NCBI GenBank assembly: GCA_000380225.1
Contig: KB904821.1
Location: 3,825,930-3,889,929, forward strand
Direction of reading: 5' to 3'
Length of the DNA stretch: 64,000 nt
Origin: a filamentous cyanobacterium ESFC-1
Lineage (GTDB): Bacteria > Cyanobacteriota > Cyanobacteriia > Cyanobacteriales > Spirulinaceae
Shown here: positions 17,701 to 27,529 of the stretch, in pieces
Layout of the letters: the number at the start of each line of letters is the position of its first letter
Numbering within the stretch: the stretch's first letter is position 1
Notes under the pieces: generated by a model
Told to the model about the DNA's origin: nothing
The model's input: only the letters and a program-made list of their open reading frames with translations
Database searches by the model: none
Translations under genes and position numbers: made by a program

Positions 17701-18462
17701 ATGGTTGCTACCTAAAGCTTGTTCAAAGATGGCTAAGGCACGTTGATAAAGGGGTTCGGCTTCTGTGTAGTTCCCCATATCTGAGTACAGTGCTGCCAAG
17801 TTGTTGAGGGCCAAGGCAACTTCGAGATGGTCGCTACCAAGGGCTTGTTCGAGGATGGCTAAGACTTGTTGAGCGAGGGGAATTGCTGCTTCATACTGCC
17901 CTTGTTGATAGAGTTGAATAACTTGTTCGTTGAGACGTTCGGCTTCTTCGAGTTGGGCGGTTTGTTCGGTGGTGAGGGTGGAAGTGGGTTCAGTTTGATT
18001 GAAAGCTTGGTCGCGTTCGGTAGCGGTTCGGATTTCTAGGCTGTAGTTCCCTGTTTCTCCAGCTTGGTAGCTATTGGCAATGATGGTATAAGTCCCAGTT
18101 GCGGGTAAAGTGACGGTCATCTGCGAGTTAGTACCGTCTGTACCGTCATCATTTCGGGCAATGGTTTCTTTCGTGGGAGCTTGCAAAAGCAGATAAGTGT
18201 CGAAATCTTCACTACTCAAGGTAATGGTCAGATTTTCTCCCTCTTGCCCCTCAAAGGTATGAGTTTCGTAGTAGCTGCCATCTTCTTCTAGGACTGCCGA
18301 ATTACTATCTAAACGTCCGGTAAAGGTTTGAGGGGTTCGCGCAGATGCGGATTGAGCAACCTGAGTTGGTGTGGCTAGGGCGGGGATTGTACCGAGGTGG
18401 AGTCCCAGGAGGAGAAAACCGCCTGCGAGGTGTTTGAGGGATTTTTGGGTAGATTTGGCCAT
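14773..18462 (-). CDS. Exported PPC-TPR-CHAT protein (caspase-like peptidase family)
   Basis: A 1229-residue protein. It begins with a signal peptide (hydrophobic residues about 12-30, ending ALATPTQVA). Next is a pre-peptidase C-terminal (PPC) domain at about 44-150 (ENLTITLSSEDFDTYLLL, NSQMTVTLPATGTYTI). Then come 11 near-identical 42-residue TPRs with consensus NYSEAEPLYQRSLAI, EQALGSNHPDVATSLNNL and AALYxxMG, plus a partial twelfth. The C-terminus, from about 870, is a CHAT domain with the caspase-like His in HIATHGFF (about 1048) and Cys in VVLSACETGVGD (about 1136). CHAT proteins are peptidases or peptidase-like sensors; TPRs suggest partner binding. The substrate is unknown. The gene is a single unit, divergent from cobN. 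Confidence 0.9.
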   Translation of the reverse strand: MAKSTQKSLKHLAGGFLLLGLHLGTIPALATPTQVAQSASARTPQTFTGRLDSNSAVLEEDGSYYETHTFEGQEGENLTITLSSEDFDTYLLLQAPTKETIARNDDGTDGTNSQMTVTLPATGTYTIIANSYQAGETGNYSLEIRTATERDQAFNQTEPTSTLTTEQTAQLEEAERLNEQVIQLYQQGQYEAAIPLAQQVLAILEQALGSDHLEVALALNNLAALYSDMGNYTEAEPLYQRALAIFEQALGSNHPLVANSLSGLAGLYRAMGNYSEAEPLYQRSLAIWEQALGSNHPDVATSLNNLAALYQNMGNYSEAEPLYQRSLDIREQTLGSNHPDVAISLNRLAALYGSMGNYSEAEPLYQRSLDILEQALGSDHPHVATSLNNLAALYSDMGNYTEAEPLYQRSLAIREQALGSDHPDVAQSLNNLAALYQNIGNYSEAEPLYQRSLAIREQALGRDHPDVATSLNNLAALYGSMGNYSEAEPLYQRSLAIWEQALGRDHPDVATSLNNLAALYRNMGNYSEAEPLYQRSLAISEQALGSNHPDVATSLNNLAALYADMGNYKEAEPLNQRALAIHEQALGSDHPDVATSLNNLAALYWDMGNYTEAEPLFQRSLAIREQALGSNHPDVAQSLNGLAVLYQAQGNIDLATDYFTRTSNIEENNLSLIFTTGSEAQKRAYMNTLSGTTHRAMSLHLQDAPNNPEAAQIALTTLLRRKGRILDALTDNIQLIRENLTPENQQLLDQLADTRTQLAGLIYNKPENLSGEAYKTQVANLKAQANQLEAELSRRSAEFRTINQPVTIAAIQQQIPTDAALVELTLYYPFDAKAEPGQQWGNLRYAAYILQATGAPQWVDLGEAAPINAAAEALQDSLASRDSSLDVLRDNARELDSMLMQPIRAKLGGKTHILLSPDSQLNLIPFAALVDENNQYLVENYQITYLTTGRDLLRLQNKQQPRQASVIMANLEYGKPGDNNPDVAFNRGSNRLISEIDGLIFDSLPETAEEAAVIAPLLPNPTVLTQSEATEQAIKQIEAPRILHIATHGFFIGLELVAPAANRFENLGVLDVQPLSDNDVASSESEDQENPLLRSGLAMAGFNIRSSGGNEDGALTALEVAGLNLRGTQLVVLSACETGVGDVANGEGVYGLRRALTIAGAESQVISLWKVLDRATKDLMVDYYQRLLSGEGRSAALREVQLAMLNDPTYQHPYFWAAFIPSGEWAAME
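16500..17900. repeat. 126-bp tandem repeats inside the TPR region
   Basis: The DNA encoding the TPRs repeats with a 126-base period (for example GTACAGTGCTGCCA recurs at 16651, 16777 and onward). Several neighbouring units differ at only a few bases. Such uniform repeats should gain and lose units easily by recombination, so the TPR number probably varies between strains. Confidence 0.9.
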
Positions 18463-18732
18463 GAGTAGTTGCGGGTGGAAAGGCTACGCTTTATTCTATG
18501 TCCCCAGCAGTGGAGGTTATGCAATCTCTCCCGCTAAACTGTCCCCAGACTAAAATAGGTGGGCTAACGAGGGCTTCGCGGCATAAAATATCTTCTTTAC
18601 CCACTTCGAGAGGGGCTTTTTTTCTGGCTTCCTCTACAGAAATATAAATAAAGATTTCTCAATTTTATAAATTTTCTTGTAAAGTATGCAGGGCGAGCAT
18701 AGCTTGTTTTACACAAACTGATAACTGAAATT

Positions 18733-21700
18733 ATGCACCGAATAGCAGCAACGCCAGGCGGTTGGAATCCTAATTCCGAAGGGGTGATTATTATTGAACA
18801 AACTCCTGCCCCAATTGTGATTTTAACCGCAGCCGATACGGATATTCAAACTTTAGCGGGGGCAGTTTCGCGACTTCCTGAAGGTTTCCCAGAAATCCGG
18901 GTGGCGAATTTATTACAATTGCAACAACCTCTGAGTATCGATACTTATGCCGATGAAGTTTTAGCCGAAGCTGAGATTATTATACTGCGTTTGTTGGGGG
19001 GACGTTCTTATTGGTCGTATGGTTTGGAGGTGGTAAAGGAAGTTGTGGAAGAATCGGGGGCAATATTGTTAGTTTTACCGGGAGACGATCGCCCCGATCC
19101 GGAGTTAATGAGTCACTCGACTTTACCGTTAACGAAAGTGAATCAATTATGGCGCTATTTTGTGGAGGGGGGCGTTGATAATTGGGTAAATGGACTGAAG
19201 TTTATTGTCGATGCTTGTGGGAGAGAAGGGTATAGTTTTGCTTCTCCTCAAGTTGTGCCGAAAGTGGGGCTTTATCGCGAGTTTGAAAGTGAAGGCGATC
19301 GCGCAGCTATTTTATTTTATCGTTCCCATTATTTAGCGGGGAATACTTTACCGATTGATGCTTTGTGTGAGGCGTTACTGGAGAGGGGTTTGAAACCGGT
19401 TCCGGTGTTTGTGTCTTCGTTGCGCGATCGCGAGGTACAAGAAGAACTTTTGAGTTATTTACAGGATAGTTTGATTCTGCTCAATACCACGAGTTTTTCT
19501 TTGGCAAAAATAGATGATGAAAAGCCGTTACAGTTTTGGCAAAGTCTCGATATGCCTGTTTTACAGGTGATTCTCAGTGGTGGGACAGAAGAACAATGGC
19601 AGGAGAGTTATGCAGGGCTAAATCCTCGCGATGTGGCGATGAATGTGGCGTTACCAGAAGTAGACGGACGCATTATAACCAGGGCAATTTCCTTTAAGTC
19701 GGTGCAGGTTTGGCATGAAGATTTAGAGACGGATGTAGTGGTGTATCAACCGAGGCGCGATCGCGTCCATTTCGTGGCAGATTTAGCTCAAAGTTGGATC
19801 GATCTATCTCAAACTCCAGTACAAGAAAAACGGGTAGCTTTGATTCTGGCAAATTACCCCAACAAAGACGGACGTTTGGCGAATGGAGTGGGCTTGGATA
19901 CGCCGCAAAGTTGTATCGAAATCCTACAAGCATTACAGCAAGCGGGGTATTTTGTTGAGGATATTCCCGCAACGGGAGATGAGTTGATCGAGAGGTTAAC
20001 TTCGGGGGTGACAAATGATTTAGAGGGTTGGGAATTACGTCCGGTTAAGCAGTTTTTAGCTGGGGAGACTTATCAAGCTTATTTCGCGTCACTTCCCGAA
20101 AAGGTACAACAAGAAATGCGCGATCGCTGGCAAGATAAAAGTCAGATTGAATCTCAGTCTGAAATTCCGATTTCTGGAATCCAGTTAGGCAATATTTTCG
20201 TGGGGATTCAGCCTTCTCGCGGTTACGATCGCGACCCTAGTTTAAATTATCATGCCCCGGATTTAGAACCAACCCCGGAATATTTGGCGTATTATTTTTG
20301 GTTGAAACAAGAGTGGCAAACTCAGGCAATTGTTCATGTAGGCAAACATGGTAATTTAGAATGGTTACCGGGGAAAAGTTTGGCCTTGTCTGAGGCTTGT
20401 TATCCTGAAATTGCTTTGGGTACAATTCCCCACTTTTACCCGTTTATTGTCAACGATCCGGGGGAAGGGTCGCAAGCGAAACGGCGATCGCAAGCGGTAA
20501 TATTAGATCATCTGACTCCCCCGTTAACCAGGGCTGAATTGTACGGGCCATTACAACAACTCGAAGCCCTGATTGATGAGTATTACGAAGCGCAAACTTT
20601 AGACCCAACTCGGTTAAAATTAATTGGCGATCGCATCACGAATTTAGTCAGCCAAGAAAACCTCGATACAGAATTGGGTTTTAATACCCTCAATCCCGAC
20701 GAAATTGCCCAGTTTCTCACGATTGCTGACGGTTATCTCTGCGAGTTGAAAGAAGCCCAAATTCGCGACGGGTTACACATTTTTGGCCAATGTCCTCAAA
20801 ATCGACAACTGCGGGATTTGATCGTCGCGATCGCTCGTCAACCGAATCAAGAGCGTCTGGGACTGACTCAAGCGATTGCCCAGGCTTTCGGACTCGATTT
20901 CGATCCTCTGGGGGCTGCAATGGGTCAATCTATCGACGTTACAGGCTTTCCCGCAATCTTCGCAAATTGTCGCACCGAGGGGGATGTGGTGGAGGTTTTA
21001 GAGCAAGAAGCGGCAATATTTGTAGAAGGGATTTTAAGTCAAAAACCTACAGATTTCTTGCCCCAGCAGCAAAACTGGCTTAAAAATTTCCTAATCCCGG
21101 CTTTACAACAAACTAACCAAGAAATCACCAACTTACTCCACGGCTTGTCCGGTCATTATATCCCCAGTGGGGCATCTGGCGCACCCACGCGAGGCCGTCC
21201 GGAAGTATTGCCCACAGGCCGCAACTTCTACTCAGTGGATTTACGGGCAATCCCTACAGAAACGGCGTGGGATGTGGGCAGAAAAGCCGCAGAAAGCGTT
21301 ATCGAACGATACACCCAAGAAAACGGCGAATATCCTCAATCTCTAGCAATTTCCGTCTGGGGAACATCCACCATGCGAACCGGAGGAGATGATGTCGCGG
21401 AAGTCCTGGCATTATTGGGAGTACGTCCGGTGTGGGATGGTTTGTCTCGTCGGGTGGTAGACTTTGAAATCCTGCCTGTGTCGGTGTTAGGACGGCCTCG
21501 CGTCGATGTGACCCTACGCATCTCTGGCTTTTTTAGAGATAGTTTCCCTAACTTAATAGACTTAATATACAACGCGATCGCATCTGTCGCCAGCCTCAAT
21601 GAACCCCCAGACCAAAACCCCCTCGCGGCTCAGGTGCGCCAAGAACAAGCAAATTGGCAAGAAAAGGGCTTAGATGAGGTGCAAGCCCACGAACGCGCCT

Positions 21701-22437
21701 TACATCGCATTTTCGGGTCGAAACCGGGGGCTTATGGGGCAGGGTTGCAGGGGTTGATCGAAGCCCAAAATTGGCAAGACGACGCAGACTTAGCCAGAGC
21801 TTACATCAACTGGAGTAGTTACGCCTACACCGGGAAAGCCGCGGCCAAATCTGCCCCCGAAGCCTTCCAAAATCGCCTCCAGAACCTCCAAATCGTCCTG
21901 CACAACCAAGACAACCGGGAACACGATTTGCTCGATTCTGACGATTATTATCAGTTTCAGGGGGGATTGGTGGCCGCGACACGGGCAGTTACGGGCAAAA
22001 ATCCTGAAGTCTATTTCGGCGACAACTCACTCCCCTCTCAGCCGAAAATCCGCCGTTTAAGCGAAGAAATTGCCCGCGTTTACCGTTCTCGCGTCGTTAA
22101 CCCGAAATGGCTGGCTGGGGTAATGCGTCACGGCTACAAAGGGGCATTTGAGATGGCGGCAACCCTCGATTATTTATTCGCTTATGACGCGACTGCCCGT
22201 TGTGTGGAAGATTATATGTACGAGGGGGTAGCCCAGGCATATTTACTCGATGAGGAGGTACAGCAATTCATCCGCGATAAGAATCCTTGGGCTTTGCGCG
22301 ATATGGCTGAACGTCTCCTCGAAGCCCACCAACGGCAACTCTGGCCATCTGCCCCTCAGCCGATGCTAGAAGCCCTGAGAAACCTGGTTAACGACGCTGA
22401 AGGGACGATTGAGGCGAAAAGCGATTTTAATAGTTAA
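18733..22437 (+). CDS. cobN: Cobaltochelatase subunit CobN (magnesium chelatase H family)
   Basis: A 1234-residue large chelatase subunit. The N-terminus MHRIAATPGGWNPNSEG, the block EAEIIILRLLGGRSYWSYGL and the long conserved stretch with IVHVGKHGNLEWLPGKSLALS, SGHYIPSGASGAPTRGRPEV, PTGRNFYSVDLRAIPTE, VWGTSTMRTGGDDVAEVLALLG and FEMAATLDYLFAYDATA fit CobN better than ChlH, whose N-terminus differs. CobN inserts cobalt into the corrin ring with ATP-dependent partners, which in cyanobacteria may be ChlI/ChlD; none is in this window. No other cobalamin gene is nearby and no cobalamin riboswitch is recognisable upstream. ACTGATA heptamers end a few bases before the ATG. Confidence 0.88.
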   Translation: MHRIAATPGGWNPNSEGVIIIEQTPAPIVILTAADTDIQTLAGAVSRLPEGFPEIRVANLLQLQQPLSIDTYADEVLAEAEIIILRLLGGRSYWSYGLEVVKEVVEESGAILLVLPGDDRPDPELMSHSTLPLTKVNQLWRYFVEGGVDNWVNGLKFIVDACGREGYSFASPQVVPKVGLYREFESEGDRAAILFYRSHYLAGNTLPIDALCEALLERGLKPVPVFVSSLRDREVQEELLSYLQDSLILLNTTSFSLAKIDDEKPLQFWQSLDMPVLQVILSGGTEEQWQESYAGLNPRDVAMNVALPEVDGRIITRAISFKSVQVWHEDLETDVVVYQPRRDRVHFVADLAQSWIDLSQTPVQEKRVALILANYPNKDGRLANGVGLDTPQSCIEILQALQQAGYFVEDIPATGDELIERLTSGVTNDLEGWELRPVKQFLAGETYQAYFASLPEKVQQEMRDRWQDKSQIESQSEIPISGIQLGNIFVGIQPSRGYDRDPSLNYHAPDLEPTPEYLAYYFWLKQEWQTQAIVHVGKHGNLEWLPGKSLALSEACYPEIALGTIPHFYPFIVNDPGEGSQAKRRSQAVILDHLTPPLTRAELYGPLQQLEALIDEYYEAQTLDPTRLKLIGDRITNLVSQENLDTELGFNTLNPDEIAQFLTIADGYLCELKEAQIRDGLHIFGQCPQNRQLRDLIVAIARQPNQERLGLTQAIAQAFGLDFDPLGAAMGQSIDVTGFPAIFANCRTEGDVVEVLEQEAAIFVEGILSQKPTDFLPQQQNWLKNFLIPALQQTNQEITNLLHGLSGHYIPSGASGAPTRGRPEVLPTGRNFYSVDLRAIPTETAWDVGRKAAESVIERYTQENGEYPQSLAISVWGTSTMRTGGDDVAEVLALLGVRPVWDGLSRRVVDFEILPVSVLGRPRVDVTLRISGFFRDSFPNLIDLIYNAIASVASLNEPPDQNPLAAQVRQEQANWQEKGLDEVQAHERALHRIFGSKPGAYGAGLQGLIEAQNWQDDADLARAYINWSSYAYTGKAAAKSAPEAFQNRLQNLQIVLHNQDNREHDLLDSDDYYQFQGGLVAATRAVTGKNPEVYFGDNSLPSQPKIRRLSEEIARVYRSRVVNPKWLAGVMRHGYKGAFEMAATLDYLFAYDATARCVEDYMYEGVAQAYLLDEEVQQFIRDKNPWALRDMAERLLEAHQRQLWPSAPQPMLEALRNLVNDAEGTIEAKSDFNS

Positions 22438-23271
22438 GGGGAGCGTTTTTCCGATAATTTACTGGTTGTTTGTTGTTTGTTGTTTGTTGTTGGTTTTGCT
22501 CGGAGGAAGTTATTAAGAGTAGGGTGGGCAATGCCTACCCTCTCTGGCTTTTAGCTTTGATCGTTGAAGTTTTAAGTGCTGAATTGTCATGCGATAGTAA
22601 CACAATTTGGATACTAAAATCTTAAATTTTCGTGAAGAATAAAGGACGAAGGACGAAGGACAAAAGACAAAAAACGTTAAAGTTTTGTTAATCAATTCCG
22701 ACGATAGGCAAAAGTCGTTTAAGTTGTTAGTAACCCTCAAATATGCCGATCTGGGGTAACTAAGGGGATGAAGGGAGTTTTGGGCTTGAAGTAGCATAAA
22801 ACCTGGATTGGGTGTTTAGCTTATAGAAGTGTTACATTTCAAGAAACTCTATGACAAAACGATCGATAAACTCCCAAGACCCGCTACAATAAAAATATGA
22901 GAAAAGTCGTTCCTTGCTCTAAGTTATTGTTCTTGCTTTTGTGAGTATTAGCTCGCCCAAGGAATGATCTGATCTTGAAGTCAAATGCAGGAAAACACTA
23001 GCGCTCTGTGGCAGTAACACCATTAGACTCAACTTTATTTTCTAAGTTCTGAGTTTAGAAATATCAAGCTGAACTATTTAAAACTGCTGTGAGACCAGTT
23101 GACCCAAAGTTACGGGTAACTGTAATAAATAATCTCGATTGCTAACATTAAATATATTTATTTGTGCGTCGAGTATTTGAGTGTTTTGCGATCGCGTTCT
23201 CTAGATTTTATCAAGATTTTCTCTCGCGATCGCCCTCGCAAGATCGAACCTAAAAAAATGGAGTAGTCCGT
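22438..23271 (+). promoter_or_regulatory. Long spacer with probable hpf/lrtA promoter and leader
   Basis: 834 bases without a convincing gene. 22455-22490 holds TTGTTTG heptamers and 22640-22672 GGACGAA/GGACAAA repeats. A TACAAT box at 22885-22890 could be a -10 element; a start just downstream would give a leader of about 370 bases before hpf. In that leader TCGTTCCTTG (near 22907) can pair with CAAGGAATGA (near 22958). lrtA in Synechococcus is known for a long leader that affects mRNA stability. A ribosome site (GGAG, near 23262) precedes the ATG. Confidence 0.45.
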
Positions 23272-23907
23272 ATGAAGCTTTTAATCCAGGGCAACAATAT
23301 TGTCGTAACCGATGCGATCCAAAATTACGTCCACGAAAAGCTAGAAAAGGCGGTTAAACACTTTCAAAATATCACTACGAAAGTAGACGTTCATTTGTCG
23401 GTGTCGAAAAACCCTCGGATCGAAAATAGCCATAAAGCAGAAGTGACCGTATATGCCAATGGTACAGTCATTCGGGCGCAAGTCAGCACCGCAGACCTCT
23501 ACGCAAGTATTGACCTCGTAGCCGATAAAATTGCGCGTCAACTCCGCAAGTATAAAGAGCGAAATTTGGCGAAGAAAACCCACAGTCACGAAAAAACGGT
23601 GGACAGCCTCGAAGATCGTCCCGTTGTCGAAGACTTACTCTCGAATCGCGAACCCCAACTTCCCGACGAAGTGGTACGGATGAAATACTTTGCTATGCCT
23701 GCGATGAGTATTACCGAAGCCCGTCACCAACTCGAATTAGTCGATCACGATTTCTATGTGTTCCGCAACCAAGACACCCAAGAAATTAACGTGATTTATC
23801 AACGCAATCATGGCGGTTACGGCGTGATCTTACCCCGCAACGGTAACGGCCACACCCACACCAACGGTACAGCCTCTCAAGCTGAATATAGCAGCACTCA
23901 GGCATGA
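23272..23907 (+). CDS. hpf: Ribosome hibernation factor, long HPF / LrtA
   Basis: A 211-residue long-form hibernation promoting factor; in cyanobacteria it is called LrtA (light-repressed transcript). The N-terminal domain (about 1-100; [41 protein letters not shown]) binds the ribosomal decoding region. The C-terminal domain (about 130-195; [45 protein letters not shown]) drives 70S pairing. A poorly conserved linker and a His/Thr/Asn-rich tail ([11 protein letters not shown]) flank it. The start fits the family exactly. Its long upstream leader suggests control at the RNA level in light and dark. Confidence 0.95.
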   Translation: MKLLIQGNNIVVTDAIQNYVHEKLEKAVKHFQNITTKVDVHLSVSKNPRIENSHKAEVTVYANGTVIRAQVSTADLYASIDLVADKIARQLRKYKERNLAKKTHSHEKTVDSLEDRPVVEDLLSNREPQLPDEVVRMKYFAMPAMSITEARHQLELVDHDFYVFRNQDTQEINVIYQRNHGGYGVILPRNGNGHTHTNGTASQAEYSSTQA

Positions 23908-23954
23908 AAAAATGGGGGCGGTCATTCGCCCCGACTTGCATTTGATGAGATTGT

Positions 23955-25676
23955 TTAAGATTCGCGATCGTAACCGTAGCGATCGCGAATTGTATTATTG
24001 AAATATTGACCCACCGAAGGGGCAGCTTTCATCTCTTTGTAAACCGCTTCGGGGACATCGTGATAAAGATACACCCCACCGCGATCGAACTCAACCCTCA
24101 GTATTTTTTTTTCCGCGTCGTAGTCAAACTCTTGTATCGCCACACTACTCGATTTTAGCAACGGAAAGGCAATCACATCGCGAATACTCGGAGAATCCGT
24201 CAACAGCATCACCAAACGGTCAATCCCAATGCCTAAACCACCCGTGGGGGGCATTCCGTATTCTAAAGCCGCGAGAAAGTCCTCATCAACCCCGTGGGCT
24301 TCTAAATCCCCGGCGGCCTTTTTCTGGGATTGTAACTCCAAACGCTGCCGTTGATCCACCGGGTCGGTTAACTCCGAGAAACTGTTGGCTAACTCGCGGC
24401 CCGTGATGAATAATTCAAAACGTTCGACTAATCCCGGTTTGCTGCGATGGGGCTTACTCAACGGCGAAATTTCGATGGGATAATCCACAACAAAAGTCGG
24501 TTGAATTAGGGTTTCTTCCACTTTTTGTTCAAAGGCTTCATTCAGTAATTGACCAATACTGGTACAAGCTTCAGGAATCTCTATTCCGGCTTTTTTCGCG
24601 GCAGTTTTAGCCTCATCAAAAGTGGTAAAGGTATTAAAATCTAACCCCGTTTCTTGCTGCACTAATTCGTGCATAGTTGCCCGTTTCCAGGGAGAAGTAA
24701 GGTCAATTTCCTGGTCTTGGTAAGTTAATTTTAAACCCCCTAAAACCTCTTGCGCTGCGGTGGTAATCAAGTTTTCTGTTAACACCATCATGTCGTTATA
24801 ATCGGCATAAGCTTGATAGATTTCAATAGAGGTAAACTCCGGGTTGTGTCGCGTCGAAACCCCTTCATTGCGGAAGATACGCCCCAATTCAAATACTTTC
24901 TCAAAGCCCCCAACAATCAGCCGTTTTAAATGTAACTCTGTAGCAATTCGCAGATATAAATCCATCTGCAAAGTGTTATGATAAGTCACAAAAGGACGGG
25001 CTTCTGCACCCCCTGCTTCTCCTTGCAACACAGGGGTTTCAATTTCGATAAAACCCGATTCGTCTAAATAACGGCGAATAGCTGCGGTAATTTTAGCCCG
25101 ACGACGAAAAGTTTCGCGCACATCAGGATTCACAATTAAGTCCACATAACGCTGACGATAACGCTTCTCGGTATCGGTCAAACCATGCCATTTATCCGGT
25201 AAAGGTAACAGGGATTTGGTGAGCATTTCGTAGGTACTCACATACACAGAAAGTTCCCCTTTTTCGGTACGTTTAATTGTACCTTTTACGCCAATAATGT
25301 CCCCGGTATCGCTGAGTTTTTTCAGGACATTAAAGGGGCTTTCAATCTCGGTCATGTTGGCATTGAGCCGCTTTTTTTCGAGATATAATTGAATCGTTCC
25401 CGTTTCGTCTTGTAAGTTGAAAAAGGCGAGTTTACCCATAACGCGACGAGCCATAATTCGTCCTGCTATGGCAACATCATCTGCGATTTCTGCCCCTTTT
25501 TCTAAATCAACGTACTTTTCTTGTAATTCCTTGGCAGTATGGGTCGATTGCCATTGATAAGCATACGGCGTTAAACCAACTTCTTTAAGCTGTTCAACTT
25601 TCTCTAAGCGTGTAGCGCGAATATCGTCTAAACTGGATGTCCCTTGCTGTTGTTTTGGAGATTGGTTTGCAGCCAT
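23955..25676 (-). CDS. lysS: Lysine-tRNA ligase with C-terminal KTSC domain
   Basis: A 573-residue class II lysyl-tRNA synthetase: N-terminal anticodon-binding OB fold ([20 protein letters not shown]), motif 2 region ([20 protein letters not shown]), and motif 3 ([20 protein letters not shown]). Normal bacterial LysS ends soon after motif 3. Here about 60 extra residues follow ([49 protein letters not shown]), which match the KTSC domain, a small module of unknown role usually found alone. The reading frame across the join is continuous. I use the ATG at 25676 ([11 protein letters not shown]); the frame is open to 25700. Confidence 0.94.
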   Translation of the reverse strand: MAANQSPKQQQGTSSLDDIRATRLEKVEQLKEVGLTPYAYQWQSTHTAKELQEKYVDLEKGAEIADDVAIAGRIMARRVMGKLAFFNLQDETGTIQLYLEKKRLNANMTEIESPFNVLKKLSDTGDIIGVKGTIKRTEKGELSVYVSTYEMLTKSLLPLPDKWHGLTDTEKRYRQRYVDLIVNPDVRETFRRRAKITAAIRRYLDESGFIEIETPVLQGEAGGAEARPFVTYHNTLQMDLYLRIATELHLKRLIVGGFEKVFELGRIFRNEGVSTRHNPEFTSIEIYQAYADYNDMMVLTENLITTAAQEVLGGLKLTYQDQEIDLTSPWKRATMHELVQQETGLDFNTFTTFDEAKTAAKKAGIEIPEACTSIGQLLNEAFEQKVEETLIQPTFVVDYPIEISPLSKPHRSKPGLVERFELFITGRELANSFSELTDPVDQRQRLELQSQKKAAGDLEAHGVDEDFLAALEYGMPPTGGLGIGIDRLVMLLTDSPSIRDVIAFPLLKSSSVAIQEFDYDAEKKILRVEFDRGGVYLYHDVPEAVYKEMKAAPSVGQYFNNTIRDRYGYDRES

Positions 25677-25827
25677 AATTGTTAACAATAGAATATGCAA
25701 AGCGCAGGCTTAATTTTAACGCGCTTTTCTTTTTAATTTTAACAAATTTTAGGGCAAGCGAGACACCCAAACCCACCGTATTACTAGGATTGCTTCTGGT
25801 TTGGGAGGGCGATCGCGTCTTGGGAGA

Positions 25828-27309
25828 TCACGCGTCTAAACGGCAAGGAATCCGAATGGTAAACGTTGTCCCTTGACCGGGGGTAGAAGTGCATTCTAGC
25901 TGACCGTGGTGCTTCTCGACAACAATCGAATAACTAATGGACAACCCTAACCCCGTCCCTTTCCCGATGGCTTTGGTGGTAAAGAAGGGGTCAAACAGAC
26001 GATTTTTGACCTCCTCGCTCATCCCCACACCGTTATCCGCAATCGAAATGGTAACATGGGCTTCGTCGGTGGTGGTTGTAATTGTAATCTGGGGTTGGTA
26101 ATCGCAGTTGTTATTGTGCTCACAGGCTTCTTCTAAAGCATCAATCGCATTACTCATGGCATTCATAAATACCTGATTGAGTTGTCCCGCGTAGCATTCA
26201 ATGGGACACAACTCTCCGTAATTTTTAAGGATATTAATACGGAATCGTTGGGGGGTAGCCTTGAGACGACTCTGTAAAATCAACAGGGTACTATCAATGC
26301 CTTCGTGGATATCCACAGCTTTTTTATGGGCTTCGTCGAGACGGGAAAATGTCCGCATGGAATGGACAATTGCACGCACGCGATCGGCTCCCATTTTCAT
26401 GGATTTGAGAATTTTAACTAAGTCTTCAACCAGGAAATCGAGTTCAACATCTTCTAAAGCGTCGGCAATTTCTGGGTCAGGTTGAGGATAGTGTTTTTGA
26501 TAAAGTTCGAGTAAATAAATTAAATCTTGGGTATAAGCATCGGCGTGTTGAATATTTCCGTAAATAAAGCCGATAGGATTATTAATTTCGTGGGCAATTC
26601 CGGCTACCATTTTCCCCAAAGCTGACATTTTTTCGCTTTGAATCAGTTGTTGTTGGGCTTGTTGGAGTTCTTGAACCGTTTTCTGGAATTGTTGGGTTTT
26701 ACTAGCAATTTCCCCTTGGGCAGATTGTAATGCTTGTTGGGTTTGCGCTTGTATTTGCGTATGCGCCAACACCAAATCCTGCATATTTAAAATTCTATAG
26801 CTATTGAGTTGACCTTGAACGAGAATCGGCTCAAATCCCCCCTCAACAGGGCGTTCTAGTGCCATTTTCAAGGCTTTTTCGATTGATATATTTAAAGGTA
26901 AAATTAAAAAGTTATCCGGTATTTGTTCGTGAAAAAGATGGAGGGAGCGATAAGAATATTTAGTTTTATTATGAGAATTGGCGGTTAAAGTCGCAAATTT
27001 TTGGCGAGATAGCACCCCCAATAAATGACCGCGATCGCGAATTACAATTCCTGGTAAATTAGGATTTTGCTCAAATAAATCAATGGCTTCTTGCCCCAAA
27101 CTATTAATATCTAAAACCGCATCGTAAGTTGGGAGTGTTGCTAAAGTATTTTCTGATGATAACAAAGGTTTCGGCTCTACCCGTTGAGGCTTTTTAGAAG
27201 GTAAAGAAATAATATCTCGCGCTTTATGATGATCGGAAGCCGCGATCGCGCCATCGTCATGATGAGATCGCCATAAAGCTAAGTTTTGTTGAGAAATTGG
27301 GTATAACAT
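25828..27309 (-). CDS. Sensor histidine kinase
   Basis: A 493-residue two-component sensor. The N-terminal 180 residues resemble paired CBS-like or response-type segments (LPGIVIRDRGHLLGVLSRQKF, GGFEPILVQGQLNSYRILNMQDLVLA), followed by a coiled coil at about 185-220 rich in Gln. Then comes the phosphoacceptor helix GKMVAGIAHEINNPIGFIYG (His near 240) and the ATPase with NQVFMNAMSNAIDALEEA, DNGVGMSEEV and KGTGLGLSISYSIV. There is no membrane segment, so it is cytoplasmic. No response regulator lies beside it. It is divergent from the TetR gene. Confidence 0.9.
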   Translation of the reverse strand: MLYPISQQNLALWRSHHDDGAIAASDHHKARDIISLPSKKPQRVEPKPLLSSENTLATLPTYDAVLDINSLGQEAIDLFEQNPNLPGIVIRDRGHLLGVLSRQKFATLTANSHNKTKYSYRSLHLFHEQIPDNFLILPLNISIEKALKMALERPVEGGFEPILVQGQLNSYRILNMQDLVLAHTQIQAQTQQALQSAQGEIASKTQQFQKTVQELQQAQQQLIQSEKMSALGKMVAGIAHEINNPIGFIYGNIQHADAYTQDLIYLLELYQKHYPQPDPEIADALEDVELDFLVEDLVKILKSMKMGADRVRAIVHSMRTFSRLDEAHKKAVDIHEGIDSTLLILQSRLKATPQRFRINILKNYGELCPIECYAGQLNQVFMNAMSNAIDALEEACEHNNNCDYQPQITITTTTDEAHVTISIADNGVGMSEEVKNRLFDPFFTTKAIGKGTGLGLSISYSIVVEKHHGQLECTSTPGQGTTFTIRIPCRLDA

Positions 27310-27529
27310 AGGACAATCGAGTACCTACAAACTCTGGTATCGCCATAAGTCTACTGTAGGGGCAGATGTTCCCATTGTTTGTGACGGCAACGGTGTAAAA
27401 ATTGTGACTCCGATTCGTGCTTTTCACTGTCTCAAATCACAAACTTTATGTAATCTTCATAAACCGAGAAAAAAACTCAATTCCCCTTCATCCCCTGCTA
27501 CATTGACAAAATGGGAATTAAATTAGGCT

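Noticed and set aside
18463..18732. Cobalamin riboswitch upstream of cobN
   Set aside because: No recognisable B12-box or conserved core in the 270-base spacer; the region is AT-rich with heptamers near the start.
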